Positions 25,844 to 34,717 are shown, counted from the first letter of the stretch. The stretch: 40,010 nucleotides of DNA from Streptococcus sobrinus DSM 20742 = ATCC 33478 (GCF_000686605.1 NZ_JMLC01000021.1:1-40010), one strand, 5' to 3'. Notes: generated by a model not told the origin, from the sequence alone. Numbers and translations are program-made.

Positions 25844-27208
25844 TTATTTCTCCGCAGTAGCTTTTGCCTTATTCCCCATTAGGTAACTGATGATGATAAC
25901 AAGCAGAACAAAAGCTATGATACTGGTTATCAAGACGGCAGGACCTGCTTGACCTACGGTACCAAGAAGCCAACCTGGAATCAAATAGTCCGTATCAGCG
26001 AAGGTCGAAGCTGCTAGTTTCAAAGAACCCAGAAGCGGCAAGATAGCTAGAGGCAACCAGCTGATCAAGAGACTATTGAAGGCAGAACCTAGAACAGCAC
26101 CCCGACGGCCTCCTGTGGCATTTCCGTAAATTCCAGCAGCCGCACCGCAGAAGAAATGACCAACAACCCCAGGAATAATAACCGTCGTATGGAGGGCGAT
26201 CATAGCAAACATTGAGAGGGTACCAACGAGGAAGCTAACAAAGAAACCAATTAGAACGGCATTAGGAGCATAGGAGAAGATAATTGGAACATCCAAAGCT
26301 GGTTTTGAATTTGGTACCCATTTTTTAGCAATACCTTGAAAGGCTGGAACAATTTCAGCCAAAACCATCCGAACCCCCTGAAGTACAACAACGAACCCGG
26401 CAGTAAAAGTACCGGCCTGAACAAGTGCAAAAACGATAGCACTTGTTCCATTGCTTAACTTACTTTCCACATAACCAGTTCCGGCAAATAGGGTCAAAAC
26501 GATATAAACCAGACTCATCAGAATCATGACAGAAACTGTAGAGTCTCTCAAGAAGCCAAAGGATTGAGGAACATTTAAATCTTCAGTTGACTTGCTTTCA
26601 TCTCCGAAGACTTTCCCAATCCAACCTGAGGCTGCATAACCAATATTACCGGTATGACCCATAGCCACCTTATCGTTACCAGTGATTTTCCTCATAAAAG
26701 GTTGACAAAGGGCTGGTGTAATCGTCAAAAGAGTTCCTTCAAAAATCCCCCCTAAAATAATCAGCAAAGGACTGGTTTTCATGCCGGAGCTAATCATAAT
26801 AACGGCTGTGATACAGGAAACATACATCATAGCTTGACCCGTTAAAAAGATATATTTAAATCTTGTGAAACGGGCTAGTAAAACATTAACAATCATTCCC
26901 ACCAGCATAATCAAAGCCGTTTGACTACCATAATCTTTCAAAGCAATAGCTACAACGGCTTCATTACTGGGCACAACACCTTGAGCGTGGAGAGCAACCT
27001 GGAACATCTTTGCAAAAGGTTCTAGGGCCGATTGAAGAATCCCAGCTCCACCTGTCAAGACAAGGAAACCAACAGCTGTCTTAATGGTCCCCGAAACAAT
27101 ATCAGAAATCTTTTTCTTTTGTAAAATCAAGCCAACCAGAGCAATCAAGGCAACTAGGATAGCAGGCTGCGTTACAATTGATACGAATAGATTTAAAATC
27201 CCCTTCAT
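25844..27208 (-). CDS. PTS EIIC component, UlaA (ascorbate/SgaT) family
   Basis: A 454-aa sugar-translocating membrane subunit. Sequence blocks such as GTIKTAVGFLVLTGGAGIL, VPSNEAVVAIALKDYGSQ and GHTGNIGYAASGWIGKVFGD are characteristic of the UlaA family (PTS-AG superfamily), not of the glucose or fructose EIIC families. Known members carry L-ascorbate; the absence of ulaD/E/F-type genes here leaves the substrate open. RBS GAGGGGAGATGATA. It is the third gene of the EIIA-EIIB-EIIC operon, 21 bases after EIIB. Confidence 0.85.
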   Translation of the reverse strand: MKGILNLFVSIVTQPAILVALIALVGLILQKKKISDIVSGTIKTAVGFLVLTGGAGILQSALEPFAKMFQVALHAQGVVPSNEAVVAIALKDYGSQTALIMLVGMIVNVLLARFTRFKYIFLTGQAMMYVSCITAVIMISSGMKTSPLLIILGGIFEGTLLTITPALCQPFMRKITGNDKVAMGHTGNIGYAASGWIGKVFGDESKSTEDLNVPQSFGFLRDSTVSVMILMSLVYIVLTLFAGTGYVESKLSNGTSAIVFALVQAGTFTAGFVVVLQGVRMVLAEIVPAFQGIAKKWVPNSKPALDVPIIFSYAPNAVLIGFFVSFLVGTLSMFAMIALHTTVIIPGVVGHFFCGAAAGIYGNATGGRRGAVLGSAFNSLLISWLPLAILPLLGSLKLAASTFADTDYLIPGWLLGTVGQAGPAVLITSIIAFVLLVIIISYLMGNKAKATAEK

Positions 27209-27229
27209 ATTATCATCTCCCCTCTAAAA

Positions 27230-27529
27230 CTAAGTATGAGATATATTATTGTCATCAAGAATAGCCTTGACCTTTTGGTTAATTTCATCAGCATCAATAA
27301 TAGAGTCTAAGGGAACAATTTTCTCTTCAGGCAAATTGTTCAAAGCGGGAACTAATGTTTTTTCTGCAAAGAAATAATCTGCCATATCCCCACTAATACT
27401 TCCAGAGTCTGAATGGTCAACCTGGAAATTACTCATATCAACCCCAGCAGCCTCTAGGGCCGACTCGATGTTCATTTGAACCATAAAACTGGTTCCTAAT
27501 CCACTCTGACATACTGCATAAATTTTCAT
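27230..27529 (-). CDS. PTS EIIB component (UlaB-like)
   Basis: A 99-aa cytoplasmic phosphocarrier. The phosphocysteine loop is VCQSGLGTSFMV, with Cys7 as acceptor, as in UlaB/lactose-type EIIB folds. It receives phosphate from EIIA and passes it to the sugar carried by EIIC. Its ATG overlaps the EIIA stop as ATGA, so translation is coupled. Confidence 0.85.
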   Translation of the reverse strand: MKIYAVCQSGLGTSFMVQMNIESALEAAGVDMSNFQVDHSDSGSISGDMADYFFAEKTLVPALNNLPEEKIVPLDSIIDADEINQKVKAILDDNNISHT

Positions 27530-27978
27530 GATACTTCCTCCGTTTTGATTATAGTTAGAAATTCTTGAATTGTCTCAGCATCTTTTAGCTGTTTCAAGAC
27601 TTGTTTATTGGATAAGAGTTTGGTTAAGGCAGACAGGGCTTCTAGGTGTTTTTGATTATCACTAGCCGCTAGACAAAAAAGTAGGTCAACCCTCTGCTCT
27701 TCATCATCCAATAATGATACCGGTTCTTGTAATTTTAAAACGGACATGCCAAATTCCTTAACCCCCTCGTCTGGACGGGCATGGGGGAGGGCTATACCTT
27801 GACCAAGATTAATAAAGGGACCGAACTCTTTCACCTTATTTATCATGGCCTCAATATAGCAATTTTCAATCTTTCCCTGTTCAAGTAAGGGCTGAGCCGA
27901 CAAACTTATGGCATCTTCCCAAGACAGGCTTTCATTTGAAAATTGGATAAAATCTTTGGTAAGTAATCGGGATAGCAT
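27526..27978 (-). CDS. PTS EIIA component (fructose/mannitol-type fold, UlaC-like)
   Basis: A 150-aa cytoplasmic phosphocarrier of the PTS EIIA-2 family. The active site is GIALPHARPDEG with His66, and it closely resembles the C-terminal domain of the regulator in this locus. It accepts phosphate from HPr. RBS AAAGGAG about 8 bases upstream. It is the first gene of the operon, behind a promoter with a cre-like site. Confidence 0.85.
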   Translation of the reverse strand: MLSRLLTKDFIQFSNESLSWEDAISLSAQPLLEQGKIENCYIEAMINKVKEFGPFINLGQGIALPHARPDEGVKEFGMSVLKLQEPVSLLDDEEQRVDLLFCLAASDNQKHLEALSALTKLLSNKQVLKQLKDAETIQEFLTIIKTEEVS

Positions 27979-28013
27979 TCCTTTCTCCTTTCATTTTTAT
28001 TCCTATAAATATT

Positions 28014-28042
28014 ATAAGCAAGGATTGAAAGCGCTTCAATAA
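28014..28042 (-). promoter_or_regulatory. PTS operon promoter with cre-like sequence
   Basis: On the minus strand TTGAAG (28037-28042), a 17-base spacer and TATAAT (28014-28019). The -35 and the start of the spacer form the near-palindrome TTGAAGCGCTTTCAA (28028-28042 region), resembling a catabolite-responsive element, with one base missing from the ideal TGAAAGCGCTTTCA. CcpA bound here would block the promoter. Confidence 0.6.
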
Positions 28043-28059
28043 TTTTTGGGTGCAACTTA

Positions 28060-28076
28060 TGTCACGATGGGTGACA
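28060..28076. promoter_or_regulatory. Palindromic operator upstream of the PTS promoter
   Basis: TGTCAC-N5-GTGACA is a perfect 6-bp palindrome, 18-34 bases upstream of the -35. The placement fits an activator such as the PRD regulator encoded at 23656-25701; the assignment is inference. Confidence 0.5.
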
Positions 28077-28087
28077 AAATGTGTACC

Positions 28088-28109
28088 AAAAAAAGAGCCT
28101 GATGGCTCC
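28088..28109 (-). terminator. Terminator of the lactate oxidase gene
   Basis: GAGCC, loop TGAT and GGCTC (28095-28108) form a stem followed on the minus strand by seven T. It lies about 22 bases after the stop. Confidence 0.8.
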
Positions 28110-28130
28110 CTTATCATTATTATTCCAAAC

Positions 28131-29233
28131 TCAGTGACGAATCAGTTTGGCTTTTTTTACTTCTTCAACGGTTTGGGCACCAGCCAATTGCATGGTGATA
28201 CGGAATTCCTTGTTCAAATGCTCAACAACACTTTGAACACCTTGAGCTCCCCCAAGGGCTAGACCGTAGATAATTGGGCGAGCTAGGGCAACCACATCAG
28301 CTCCACTTGCCAAGGCCTTAAAGACATGGGAACCACGACGGATACCACTATCGAAGATAATCGGAACCCGTTTATCAACTCGCTTAGCAATGGTCTCTAA
28401 AGCATCAAAGGAAGCTGGACCACCATTGAGTTGGCGGCCACCGTGGTTAGAAACCCAGATTCCTTGGGCACCGGCTTGAATAGCAGCTTCAGCGTCATCC
28501 GGATCTTGCACGCCCTTGACGATAACCGGCAGATGGGTGTAATCGGCAATGCGTTTCACATCTTCTGGCAAAATCTTTTGGGCAGCAGCCGCATAAATAT
28601 CGCTAATGCCCAGACCCTGACTTGCTTCAGCTAATTTAGCCAAATTTCCCATAGGTAGTGGAAATTGGAAATTGTTGACAATATCCGCTTCTCGGTAACC
28701 ACCCAAGGTTGAATCAACTGTCAGGATTATAGCCTTAACACCGACTTGAACAGCTTCATCTAACCAGGCCTGATTGACAGACCAATCCTTACTCAAATAA
28801 AGTTGGAAAATTGGGGAGCCCCTTGACCAGCCTCAGCTGTTTGCGTAATGGTAGTTGTCCCATAGGTACTTTGGGACATAATACTACCGGCTGCTGCCAT
28901 TCCTTGTGCAGTCGCCATTTCACCACGGGCGTGGGCTAAACCTTGTGCTGCAGCAGGTGAACTGATAATGGGCATAGAAATTTTTTGACCAAAAAGCTCC
29001 GTTTCCGTTGAAGGGTTTTCCACTCCGGTCAATATCCGGGGAAGGATTTGCACATGGTCAAAGGCCTTGGTATTTTCCTTGATGGTCCACTCATCTTCAG
29101 AACCACCAACGATATAGCCAAAACCACCTTGAGGAATAATTTCCTTTGCTCTTTCTTCCAAGCTAGCCAGATTAACCAAATCAATCTTTTCTTCCTTGTC
29201 TGATTGGAAATAACCATTTGTAATTGTCATCAT
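28131..29233 (-). pseudogene. lctO: L-lactate oxidase, broken by a one-base deletion
   Basis: An FMN-dependent alpha-hydroxy acid oxidase converting L-lactate and O2 to pyruvate and H2O2. The frame from MMTITNGYFQS runs to QGAPQFSNFI and stops at 28796. The rest continues in another frame as LSKDWSVNQAWLDEAV through the catalytic SNHGGRQ to the C-terminus. Adding one T to the four-T run at 28807-28810 restores FFQLYLSKDW, as in Aerococcus lactate oxidase (FQFYMSKD), and an unbroken 367-aa protein. Both halves are otherwise well conserved, so the lesion is recent, slippery, or a sequencing error. A strong promoter and a terminator remain. Confidence 0.85.
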
Positions 29234-29284
29234 AAGCCTCTTTCTATTGTTACTCTTTTTATAACACCGTTTTACTGTAAGGAT

Positions 29285-29313
29285 AGTATAGACCTAATCA
29301 ATTGGACTGTCAA
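29285..29313 (-). promoter_or_regulatory. Promoter of lctO
   Basis: On the minus strand TTGACA (29308-29313), a 17-base spacer and TATACT (29285-29290), about 50 bases before the start. An AAACGGT core that may be part of a cre lies between (near 29262-29277) but matches poorly. Confidence 0.7.
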
Positions 29314-29455
29314 TTATCCTGCTCAGCTATATAATTTTTTGCTCGTCCCCATTTCACTAACAAGGTTAAACTGAATTTTCATTTCTAACTAGAGAGCCAA
29401 AAAGTAGAGGGGCAATGAAAACAAGAAGGCTTGTCTATCCTCAGCCGGTAGTCTC

Positions 29456-29480
29456 TAGTTTTTTTCTTGCAAGAAAAACT
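29456..29480. repeat. Near-perfect palindrome between lctO and rny
   Basis: TTTTTCTTG is directly followed by CAAGAAAAA (9-bp arms, no loop), with AGTT/AACT extensions outside. It has no adjoining gene start. It could be a back-up terminator or a protein-binding site. Confidence 0.4.
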
Positions 29481-29496
29481 GGCCCGACTCCATAAG

Positions 29497-29520
29497 AAAA
29501 ATCGCTGGACTTGCCAACGA
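29497..29520 (-). terminator. Terminator of rny
   Basis: On the minus strand TCGTTGG, a 5-base loop and CCAGCGA pair with one wobble, then TTTTT follows, ten bases after the stop. Confidence 0.8.
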
Positions 29521-29530
29521 CTTTCTTTTG

Positions 29531-31138
29531 TTATTTCGCATAATCAATAGCCCGCAATTCGCGGATAACGGTAACCTTGATATTACCTGGGTAATCCAGA
29601 TTGTCTTCAATTTTCTTACGAACCTTGTGAGCCAAGATAGTCACTTGGTCATCGGAAATCTTATTAGGTTGAACCATGATGCGAATTTCACGACCAGCTT
29701 GCAGGGCAAAACTATTTTGCACCCCATCAAAGCCGGAAGCAATTTCTTCCAAATCACGCAGACGCTTGATATAATTTTCAACCGATTCATTCCGAGCGCC
29801 TGGGCGGGCTGAACTGAGGGCATCCGCAGCTGCTACTAGGACAGCGATAACACTCTCGGGCTCAACATCCCCATGGTGACTGGCGATAGTGTTAACCACG
29901 ACTGGGTTTTCCTTATACTTACGAGCAAATTCGGTTCCGATTTCCACATGGCTACCGTCAACATCACGGTCCAAGGCCTTCCCCATATCATGGAGGAAAC
30001 CAGCCCGCTTAGCCAGGGCCACATTTTCACCAATTTCACCAGCCAGGATACCAGCCAACTTACCGACCTCAACCGAGTGACGCAGGACATTTTGTCCATA
30101 AGAAGTCCGGTATTGCAAGCGTCCCATGATTTTAATCAAATCAGGATGGAGGTTTGGCGCTCCAATTTCATAGGCTGCCGCTTCCCCCGCTTCACGAATG
30201 CGATTATCAATTTCTTGTCGGTTCTTTTCAACCAATTCTTCAATCCGGGCTGGATGAATCCGGCCATCCTGAATCAGGGCTTCTAGAGTCATTCGAGCAA
30301 TTTCTCGACGGATTGGGTCAAAGCCAGACAGGACAACCACCTCTGGTGTATCATCAATGATAACATCAATTCCGGTCAGACTTTCCAGAGCCCGAATATT
30401 ACGACCTTCACGACCAATAATCCGTCCCTTCATAGAGTCATCAGGCAGATGAACCGTTGTGATGGTTTGCTCGGTCACATAGTCCCCAGCCAGCCTTTGC
30501 ATGGCTTGAGCTAAGAGATTCTTAGCCTTCTTATCAATCGTCCGTTTAACCTCTTCGTCCGCATCCTTGATGCGACTAGCGATGTCCTGGGTCAGTTCAT
30601 TTTCCGTTTGACTCAGAATAACATCCCTGGCCTGGTCGGTAGACATATTGGCTACCTTTTGCAACTCCGCTTGTTTTTCTTCTTCTAACTGTGCGATGTT
30701 AGCTTCTCGCTCATCAATGTGTTTAGATTTATCAGAAAGACTTTGTTCTTTACTATCCAGCGTCCTTTCCTTGCTGGACAAATTCTCATCTTTGCGATCA
30801 AGACTTGAGGCACGCTCGGTCAAGCGAGCTTCCATTTGCTTCAATTCTTGTTTGTCAGACTTAAATTCTTTATCAACTTCTTCACGATATTTTCTGGCAT
30901 CTTCCTTGGCTTCCAGAAGCAATTCCTTGCGTTCGGCCTTCATATCTAATTCTGCTGCCTTTTTAATATGACCAGCATCATCTTGGGCCTTCTCACGAAT
31001 GGTGACTGCTTCTTGTTGAGCGTTTAAAAGAGCTAGTTCTGCAGCTTCACGGTCAACCTTTGTCTTGGCAACCATGGCTCCATAACCAATACCTAAACCA
31101 ATGAGGATAGCAACAATCGCTAAAATAATATCTAGCAT
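29531..31138 (-). CDS. rny: Ribonuclease Y
   Basis: A membrane-anchored endoribonuclease that starts mRNA decay in Gram-positive bacteria. It is 535 aa with an N-terminal membrane helix (about 3-24), a long charged coiled coil (about 30-205), a KH domain ([15 protein letters not shown]) and an HD domain with the catalytic pair His383-Asp384 in [10 protein letters not shown]. Length and order are normal for the family. RBS GAGGTGAAAC directly precedes the ATG. A TCTAACA/TGTTAGA hairpin (31187-31204) lies in the leader. It is divergent from luxS. Confidence 0.95.
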   Translation of the reverse strand: MLDIILAIVAILIGLGIGYGAMVAKTKVDREAAELALLNAQQEAVTIREKAQDDAGHIKKAAELDMKAERKELLLEAKEDARKYREEVDKEFKSDKQELKQMEARLTERASSLDRKDENLSSKERTLDSKEQSLSDKSKHIDEREANIAQLEEEKQAELQKVANMSTDQARDVILSQTENELTQDIASRIKDADEEVKRTIDKKAKNLLAQAMQRLAGDYVTEQTITTVHLPDDSMKGRIIGREGRNIRALESLTGIDVIIDDTPEVVVLSGFDPIRREIARMTLEALIQDGRIHPARIEELVEKNRQEIDNRIREAGEAAAYEIGAPNLHPDLIKIMGRLQYRTSYGQNVLRHSVEVGKLAGILAGEIGENVALAKRAGFLHDMGKALDRDVDGSHVEIGTEFARKYKENPVVVNTIASHHGDVEPESVIAVLVAAADALSSARPGARNESVENYIKRLRDLEEIASGFDGVQNSFALQAGREIRIMVQPNKISDDQVTILAHKVRKKIEDNLDYPGNIKVTVIRELRAIDYAK

Positions 31139-31186
31139 GTTTCACCTCAAATCAAATCTTGTTTTTATTTAAAAACTAACTTCAAG

Positions 31187-31204
31187 TCTAACATAATTGT
31201 TAGA
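31187..31204 (-). promoter_or_regulatory. Hairpin in the rny leader
   Basis: TCTAACA, loop TAAT and TGTTAGA form a perfect 7-bp inverted repeat about 50 bases before the rny ATG, just downstream of a TATAAT-like hexamer at 31213-31218. It could be an operator or an RNA hairpin. Confidence 0.45.
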
Positions 31205-31251
31205 ATATCTCAATTATATTTCATAAGTAAAAACAATCACCTAAGAGGTAA

Positions 31252-31349
31252 AGCACTTAGTGCTAGAAACTAGTTACTAGCAGCAAGCTGCCTTCCTTAT
31301 AACCGACAATCCAGCAGTATTACTGACTGCTTCTTGTCGATCTTTTTTT
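31252..31349 (+). other. Stem-loops and terminator-like hairpin upstream of luxS
   Basis: AGCACT/AGTGCT (31252-31264) and GCAGC/GCTGC (31280-31291) are followed by CGACAA (31304-31309) pairing with TTGTCG (31334-31339) over an inner AGCAG/CTGCT pair, and then a seven-T run (31343-31349). On the plus strand this is a good rho-independent terminator, yet no plus-strand gene precedes it. It would end a leader or small RNA before the luxS promoter. Confidence 0.55.
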
Positions 31350-31350
31350 C

Positions 31351-31391
31351 AACTCTCCTTCTGCTTATTTGTGATATGATGAAGGAGAGTT
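31351..31391 (+). promoter_or_regulatory. luxS promoter bracketed by an 11-bp inverted repeat
   Basis: The extended -10 TGATATGAT (31372-31380) lies between AACTCTCCTTC (31351-31361) and its exact complement GAAGGAGAGTT (31381-31391). The left arm covers the -35 region and the right arm the expected start of transcription. This suits an operator, or an RNA hairpin if transcription comes from upstream. Confidence 0.65.
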
Positions 31392-31414
31392 AACTATAGA
31401 ATTGAGGTACTACT

Positions 31415-31903
31415 ATGTCTAAAGATAAAGATGTTGTTGTTGAGAGTTTTGAGCTGGACCACACGGCTGTCAAAGCACCCTATGTTCGTCTTATTTCCGA
31501 GGAATTTGGGCCCAAGGGCGATGTCATTACTAACTTTGATCTTCGCCTCATCCAACCCAACCAAAACTCCATTGATACCGCTGGCCTCCATACCATCGAA
31601 CACCTTTTGGCCAAGCTCATTCGCAAACGCATGGATGGTCTGATTGACTGTTCCCCTTTTGGTTGTCGGACTGGTTTTCACATGATTTTCTGGGGTCAAC
31701 AAAGTGCCACCGAAATTGCCAAGGCCGTCAAGGACAGCCTGCAAGAAATCGCCGATTCCATCACTTGGGAAGACGTCCCAGGTACCACTATTGAATCCTG
31801 CGGTAACTACAAGGACCACAGCCTGCATTCTGCCAAAGAATGGGCAAAACTGATTCTGTCCCAAGGTATCTCAGATGATGCCTTCCAACGCCACCTAGTT
31901 TAA
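31415..31903 (+). CDS. luxS: S-ribosylhomocysteine lyase (AI-2 synthase)
   Basis: A cytosolic metalloenzyme that splits S-ribosylhomocysteine into homocysteine and DPD, the AI-2 precursor, in the activated methyl cycle. It is 162 aa, the normal length. Metal ligands are His59 and His63 in HTIEH, and Cys129 in [10 protein letters not shown]. The catalytic cysteine is Cys84 in [13 protein letters not shown] site lies seven bases upstream of the ATG. It is monocistronic, with its own promoter and terminator. No pfs gene is nearby. Confidence 0.95.
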   Translation: MSKDKDVVVESFELDHTAVKAPYVRLISEEFGPKGDVITNFDLRLIQPNQNSIDTAGLHTIEHLLAKLIRKRMDGLIDCSPFGCRTGFHMIFWGQQSATEIAKAVKDSLQEIADSITWEDVPGTTIESCGNYKDHSLHSAKEWAKLILSQGISDDAFQRHLV

Positions 31904-31930
31904 TACTCTTTAATGTTCAATTTTGGACAA

Positions 31931-31966
31931 GATAAAAAGCACCTTTTTCTGTTAGGTGCTTTTATC
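31931..31966 (+). terminator. Terminator of luxS, possibly bidirectional
   Basis: AAAAGCACCT (31935-31944) pairs exactly with AGGTGCTTTT (31954-31963), extending to GATA/TATC with one bulge. It has T-rich flanks on both strands, so it may also end mapZ transcripts from the other side. Confidence 0.75.
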
Positions 31967-32031
31967 TTGCTTTCAGAACCCTTGTCAGTTCTCATTCAAG
32001 TCGCAAAAGGGTTTTATCTCAAAGAAAATCT

Positions 32032-33528
32032 TTAGTAGTCCGGTTGGTGACCTGAGGCATTACCAAAGAAGTAACCGGTTTGGGCATTGATAGAGAAGAG
32101 GTAGGTGCCATCTGACTTATACATATTGTAGTAGCCGTGACCATTGATGATGTTAACAGGCTCAAGAATGTAATCATCACCAGAGAAGTAACCTCTTTGT
32201 TGTGAAGTTGAGACGACCTTTTCTAGGATACCATCACCAAAGACCCAGGCAGCATTATTAACATCTTTGACCGCGTCAGCATTGTAAGGTACCCGGCTGC
32301 GATCTCTCTGCAGTTTGGTAGGGTCATAGTTAGTAATACCAGACTGGCGAATGTTACCGCCAGAAGGGATGCTAGGTGCTGGAGCCGCATTGGCATCAGA
32401 AGAGCCAGTATTAGAATTTTGATTACCACTGTCTGCAGGAGCTGAACTGGCCTGACTGGATGAACTTGAAGAGGATTGCTCTGCCTTTTGTTGTTCTTTT
32501 CCTTTTTTAACAGCTTCTTGAATCAACTTATCCAGCGTGCTATTGCCAGTTTTGAGGGTATCATCGGTCAGTTTATCAAAATTCGCATCCTTGTTAGCCT
32601 TGGCATCATCGACCAATTTCCCATCAAGAATGACATCCTTATCAAACAACTTATTAATTGTCTGGATGGCCGTTACCTGCTTAGACAAGCTCTTATAATC
32701 AGACTTGGCATCACGATAATAGGTTGTACCATCTAATTTTTTCAGACTAGTATTCAAGTTATCCAATTTTGAAAACTGACTGTTCTTTAATTGGGTCTCT
32801 TTATCATCAATGAAGAAGGACCTGTAGTTTTTTTGGAAACTTTGATAATCCGCCTTGCCAGACTTATCACCTTGCTTACTTGTCCCCGAAGACACCGTCG
32901 TTGAGGACTGTTTGTTCCAATAATTCAAGGCAAATCCGGCCCCAACAATCAAAACCAGAACTGCTACCAAACCAGCGACAATTCCGACCTTGCTCTTCTT
33001 AGAAGGCCCTTCTTCAGGCAAAAGGTCATCATCAGAATCATCAGCTTCTTCCTCTTTTTCATTGACCAAATAGTCAGCGTCATTGATGGATGGTTTTGGG
33101 GCATTAGTCTCTGAATCTTTGGTATCCTTTTCCTGAGCAGGTTGCTCATCTTTTATGGGTGTGAAGACCCGTGTTTCATCAATAAATTCCTGTTGAGCTG
33201 AATCAGCCTCAGAAGCCTCTGCCCCAGAAGGATTCCCTTGACTCTCGCTAGCTTCTGAATCTTTTGCTAGAACTCCTTGATTGGCCAGCTCTTCTCTTTG
33301 TTTTTTTATGAAACTATCTAAGGAAGAAGTGTCGATGTTTTCAAAATCAGAACCCTGAGACTCAAATTTTTCCGCATCAACCTGATCCTTGTGCTGCTTA
33401 ATATATTTATCAAGGAGTCCATCGTCCTCAGTCACACCAGCTTCAATTTCCTTATGCTTTTGAAGAGCCTCCTGAACGGTCATATCTTTGGCATCTTCAA
33501 AATCTAATTTACCATTGTCCTTAGCCAT
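32032..33528 (-). CDS. mapZ: Mid-cell anchored protein Z
   Basis: A membrane protein that marks mid-cell and guides FtsZ ring placement in streptococci (also called LocZ). It is 498 aa: an acidic cytoplasmic N-terminus, with the conserved start LDFEDAKDMTVQEALQKH and threonine residues that may be StkP kinase targets, a single helix (181-204), an extracellular region with Ser-rich linker (about 345-385) and a conserved C-terminal domain beginning near YDPTKLQRDRSRVP. The architecture matches pneumococcal MapZ. It starts 11 bases after the RNA methyltransferase gene, so the two are one operon, as in S. pneumoniae. Confidence 0.9.
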   Translation of the reverse strand: MAKDNGKLDFEDAKDMTVQEALQKHKEIEAGVTEDDGLLDKYIKQHKDQVDAEKFESQGSDFENIDTSSLDSFIKKQREELANQGVLAKDSEASESQGNPSGAEASEADSAQQEFIDETRVFTPIKDEQPAQEKDTKDSETNAPKPSINDADYLVNEKEEEADDSDDDLLPEEGPSKKSKVGIVAGLVAVLVLIVGAGFALNYWNKQSSTTVSSGTSKQGDKSGKADYQSFQKNYRSFFIDDKETQLKNSQFSKLDNLNTSLKKLDGTTYYRDAKSDYKSLSKQVTAIQTINKLFDKDVILDGKLVDDAKANKDANFDKLTDDTLKTGNSTLDKLIQEAVKKGKEQQKAEQSSSSSSSQASSAPADSGNQNSNTGSSDANAAPAPSIPSGGNIRQSGITNYDPTKLQRDRSRVPYNADAVKDVNNAAWVFGDGILEKVVSTSQQRGYFSGDDYILEPVNIINGHGYYNMYKSDGTYLFSINAQTGYFFGNASGHQPDY

Positions 33529-33539
33529 CTCTTCCCTCT

Positions 33540-34694
33540 CTACATTTCCGAACGTTTGACACGCTGACCAAAATATTGATACAAATCAACCCGCAAGGTC
33601 CCATTATAAAGTTTGCGCTTCTTGTCAGCAACTGTCCCATATTTTACTTCAAAATTTTCATCACTGGTCAAAATAAACTTGCTCCAAGTCTTTAGCGGAG
33701 AAAAGGTTTGACCCATTTCATTATACAGAATGTCCACTGCTTTGTCATCAAGCAATCGCTCACCATAAGGGGGGTTGGAAATGATAACTCCGTTGATTTT
33801 ATCCGTTTTCAGGTCCTGCAGTCGCATTTGTTTCAATTTGATAACATCTGCAAGTCCAGCCTCGAGGGCATTATTTTGGGCAATTTCAATCATCCGACCA
33901 TCAATATCGCTCCCCATGATGTCCAGCTCTCTATCATAATTAGCCTCGGCGTCTGCTTCATTACGGACAGCCTCTACCAGCTCCTGATCCACCCAAGGCC
34001 AGGCCTCAAAGGCAAAGTCACGGTTGAAACCAGGGGCGATATTCATGCCAATCATGGCTGCCTCAATACAGAAGGTCCCTGACCCACAGGTCGGATCAAT
34101 AAAGGGTTTGTCTGGGTACCAGTTGGACAACATAATGATGGCCGCTGCCATATTTTCCTTAATAGGAGCTCCTCCCTTATTGGTTCGATAACCCCGCTTA
34201 AAGAGACTTTCCCCCGTCGTATCAATCATGACCATGGCCTGATCCTTATGAATAGACACTTCTATCTTAAATTCAGGACCAGTCTCTTGCAGGGGAACCC
34301 CTTCTGGTCGATGAAAATAGCTCTGAAGCTTCTTAACAATCGCCTTCTTAGTGATGGCCTGAACGCTGGGCTCATTATGGAGCTTGGAACGAACGCATTT
34401 GGCCTTAGCAACTGGAAATTTTGCTCCCAAGGGCAGATAGTTTTCCCAATCCAAGGCAAAAACACCTTGAAAGAGCTCTTCAAAAGTCCTAGCTGGAAAT
34501 TCACCGACCACAATCTTAACCCGGTCCGCCGCCCGCAGCCAAAGATTGGTCTTGGCAATGGTTCTCAGGTCTCCTTGAAAACGGACTCGACCATTTTCAA
34601 CTTGGCGTTCAATCCCCAGATCTTTGATTTCCCGACCAACAACCGCTTCTAGACCCGCCGCTGTCGTCGCAATTAAATTAAATCTTTGCTTCAT
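33540..34694 (-). CDS. THUMP-domain class I SAM-dependent RNA methyltransferase (YpsC/RlmL-like)
   Basis: A 384-aa putative rRNA N2-guanine methyltransferase. The N-terminal THUMP domain (about 45-155) binds RNA. The Rossmann methyltransferase domain carries DPTCGSGTFCIEAA for SAM binding and the catalytic SNPPYGERL. It corresponds to B. subtilis YpsC, which also sits next to rnpB and gpsB, and to the methyltransferase half of RlmL. The exact target nucleotide is not shown by sequence. It is co-directional with mapZ, and a terminator separates it from rnpB. Confidence 0.9.
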   Translation of the reverse strand: MKQRFNLIATTAAGLEAVVGREIKDLGIERQVENGRVRFQGDLRTIAKTNLWLRAADRVKIVVGEFPARTFEELFQGVFALDWENYLPLGAKFPVAKAKCVRSKLHNEPSVQAITKKAIVKKLQSYFHRPEGVPLQETGPEFKIEVSIHKDQAMVMIDTTGESLFKRGYRTNKGGAPIKENMAAAIIMLSNWYPDKPFIDPTCGSGTFCIEAAMIGMNIAPGFNRDFAFEAWPWVDQELVEAVRNEADAEANYDRELDIMGSDIDGRMIEIAQNNALEAGLADVIKLKQMRLQDLKTDKINGVIISNPPYGERLLDDKAVDILYNEMGQTFSPLKTWSKFILTSDENFEVKYGTVADKKRKLYNGTLRVDLYQYFGQRVKRSEM

Positions 34695-34717
34695 ATTTTC
34701 CTACATTTCAAAATTAA

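Noticed and set aside
28131..28796. Second half of lactate oxidase as a separate gene
   Set aside because: It begins at an internal leucine codon (TTG) without a ribosome site and lacks the FMN-domain N-terminus; it is the 3' part of a frameshifted gene.
31394..31864. 156-codon minus-strand frame opposite luxS
   Set aside because: It is the antisense of a well-conserved luxS gene, with no own ribosome site and no recognisable motifs.
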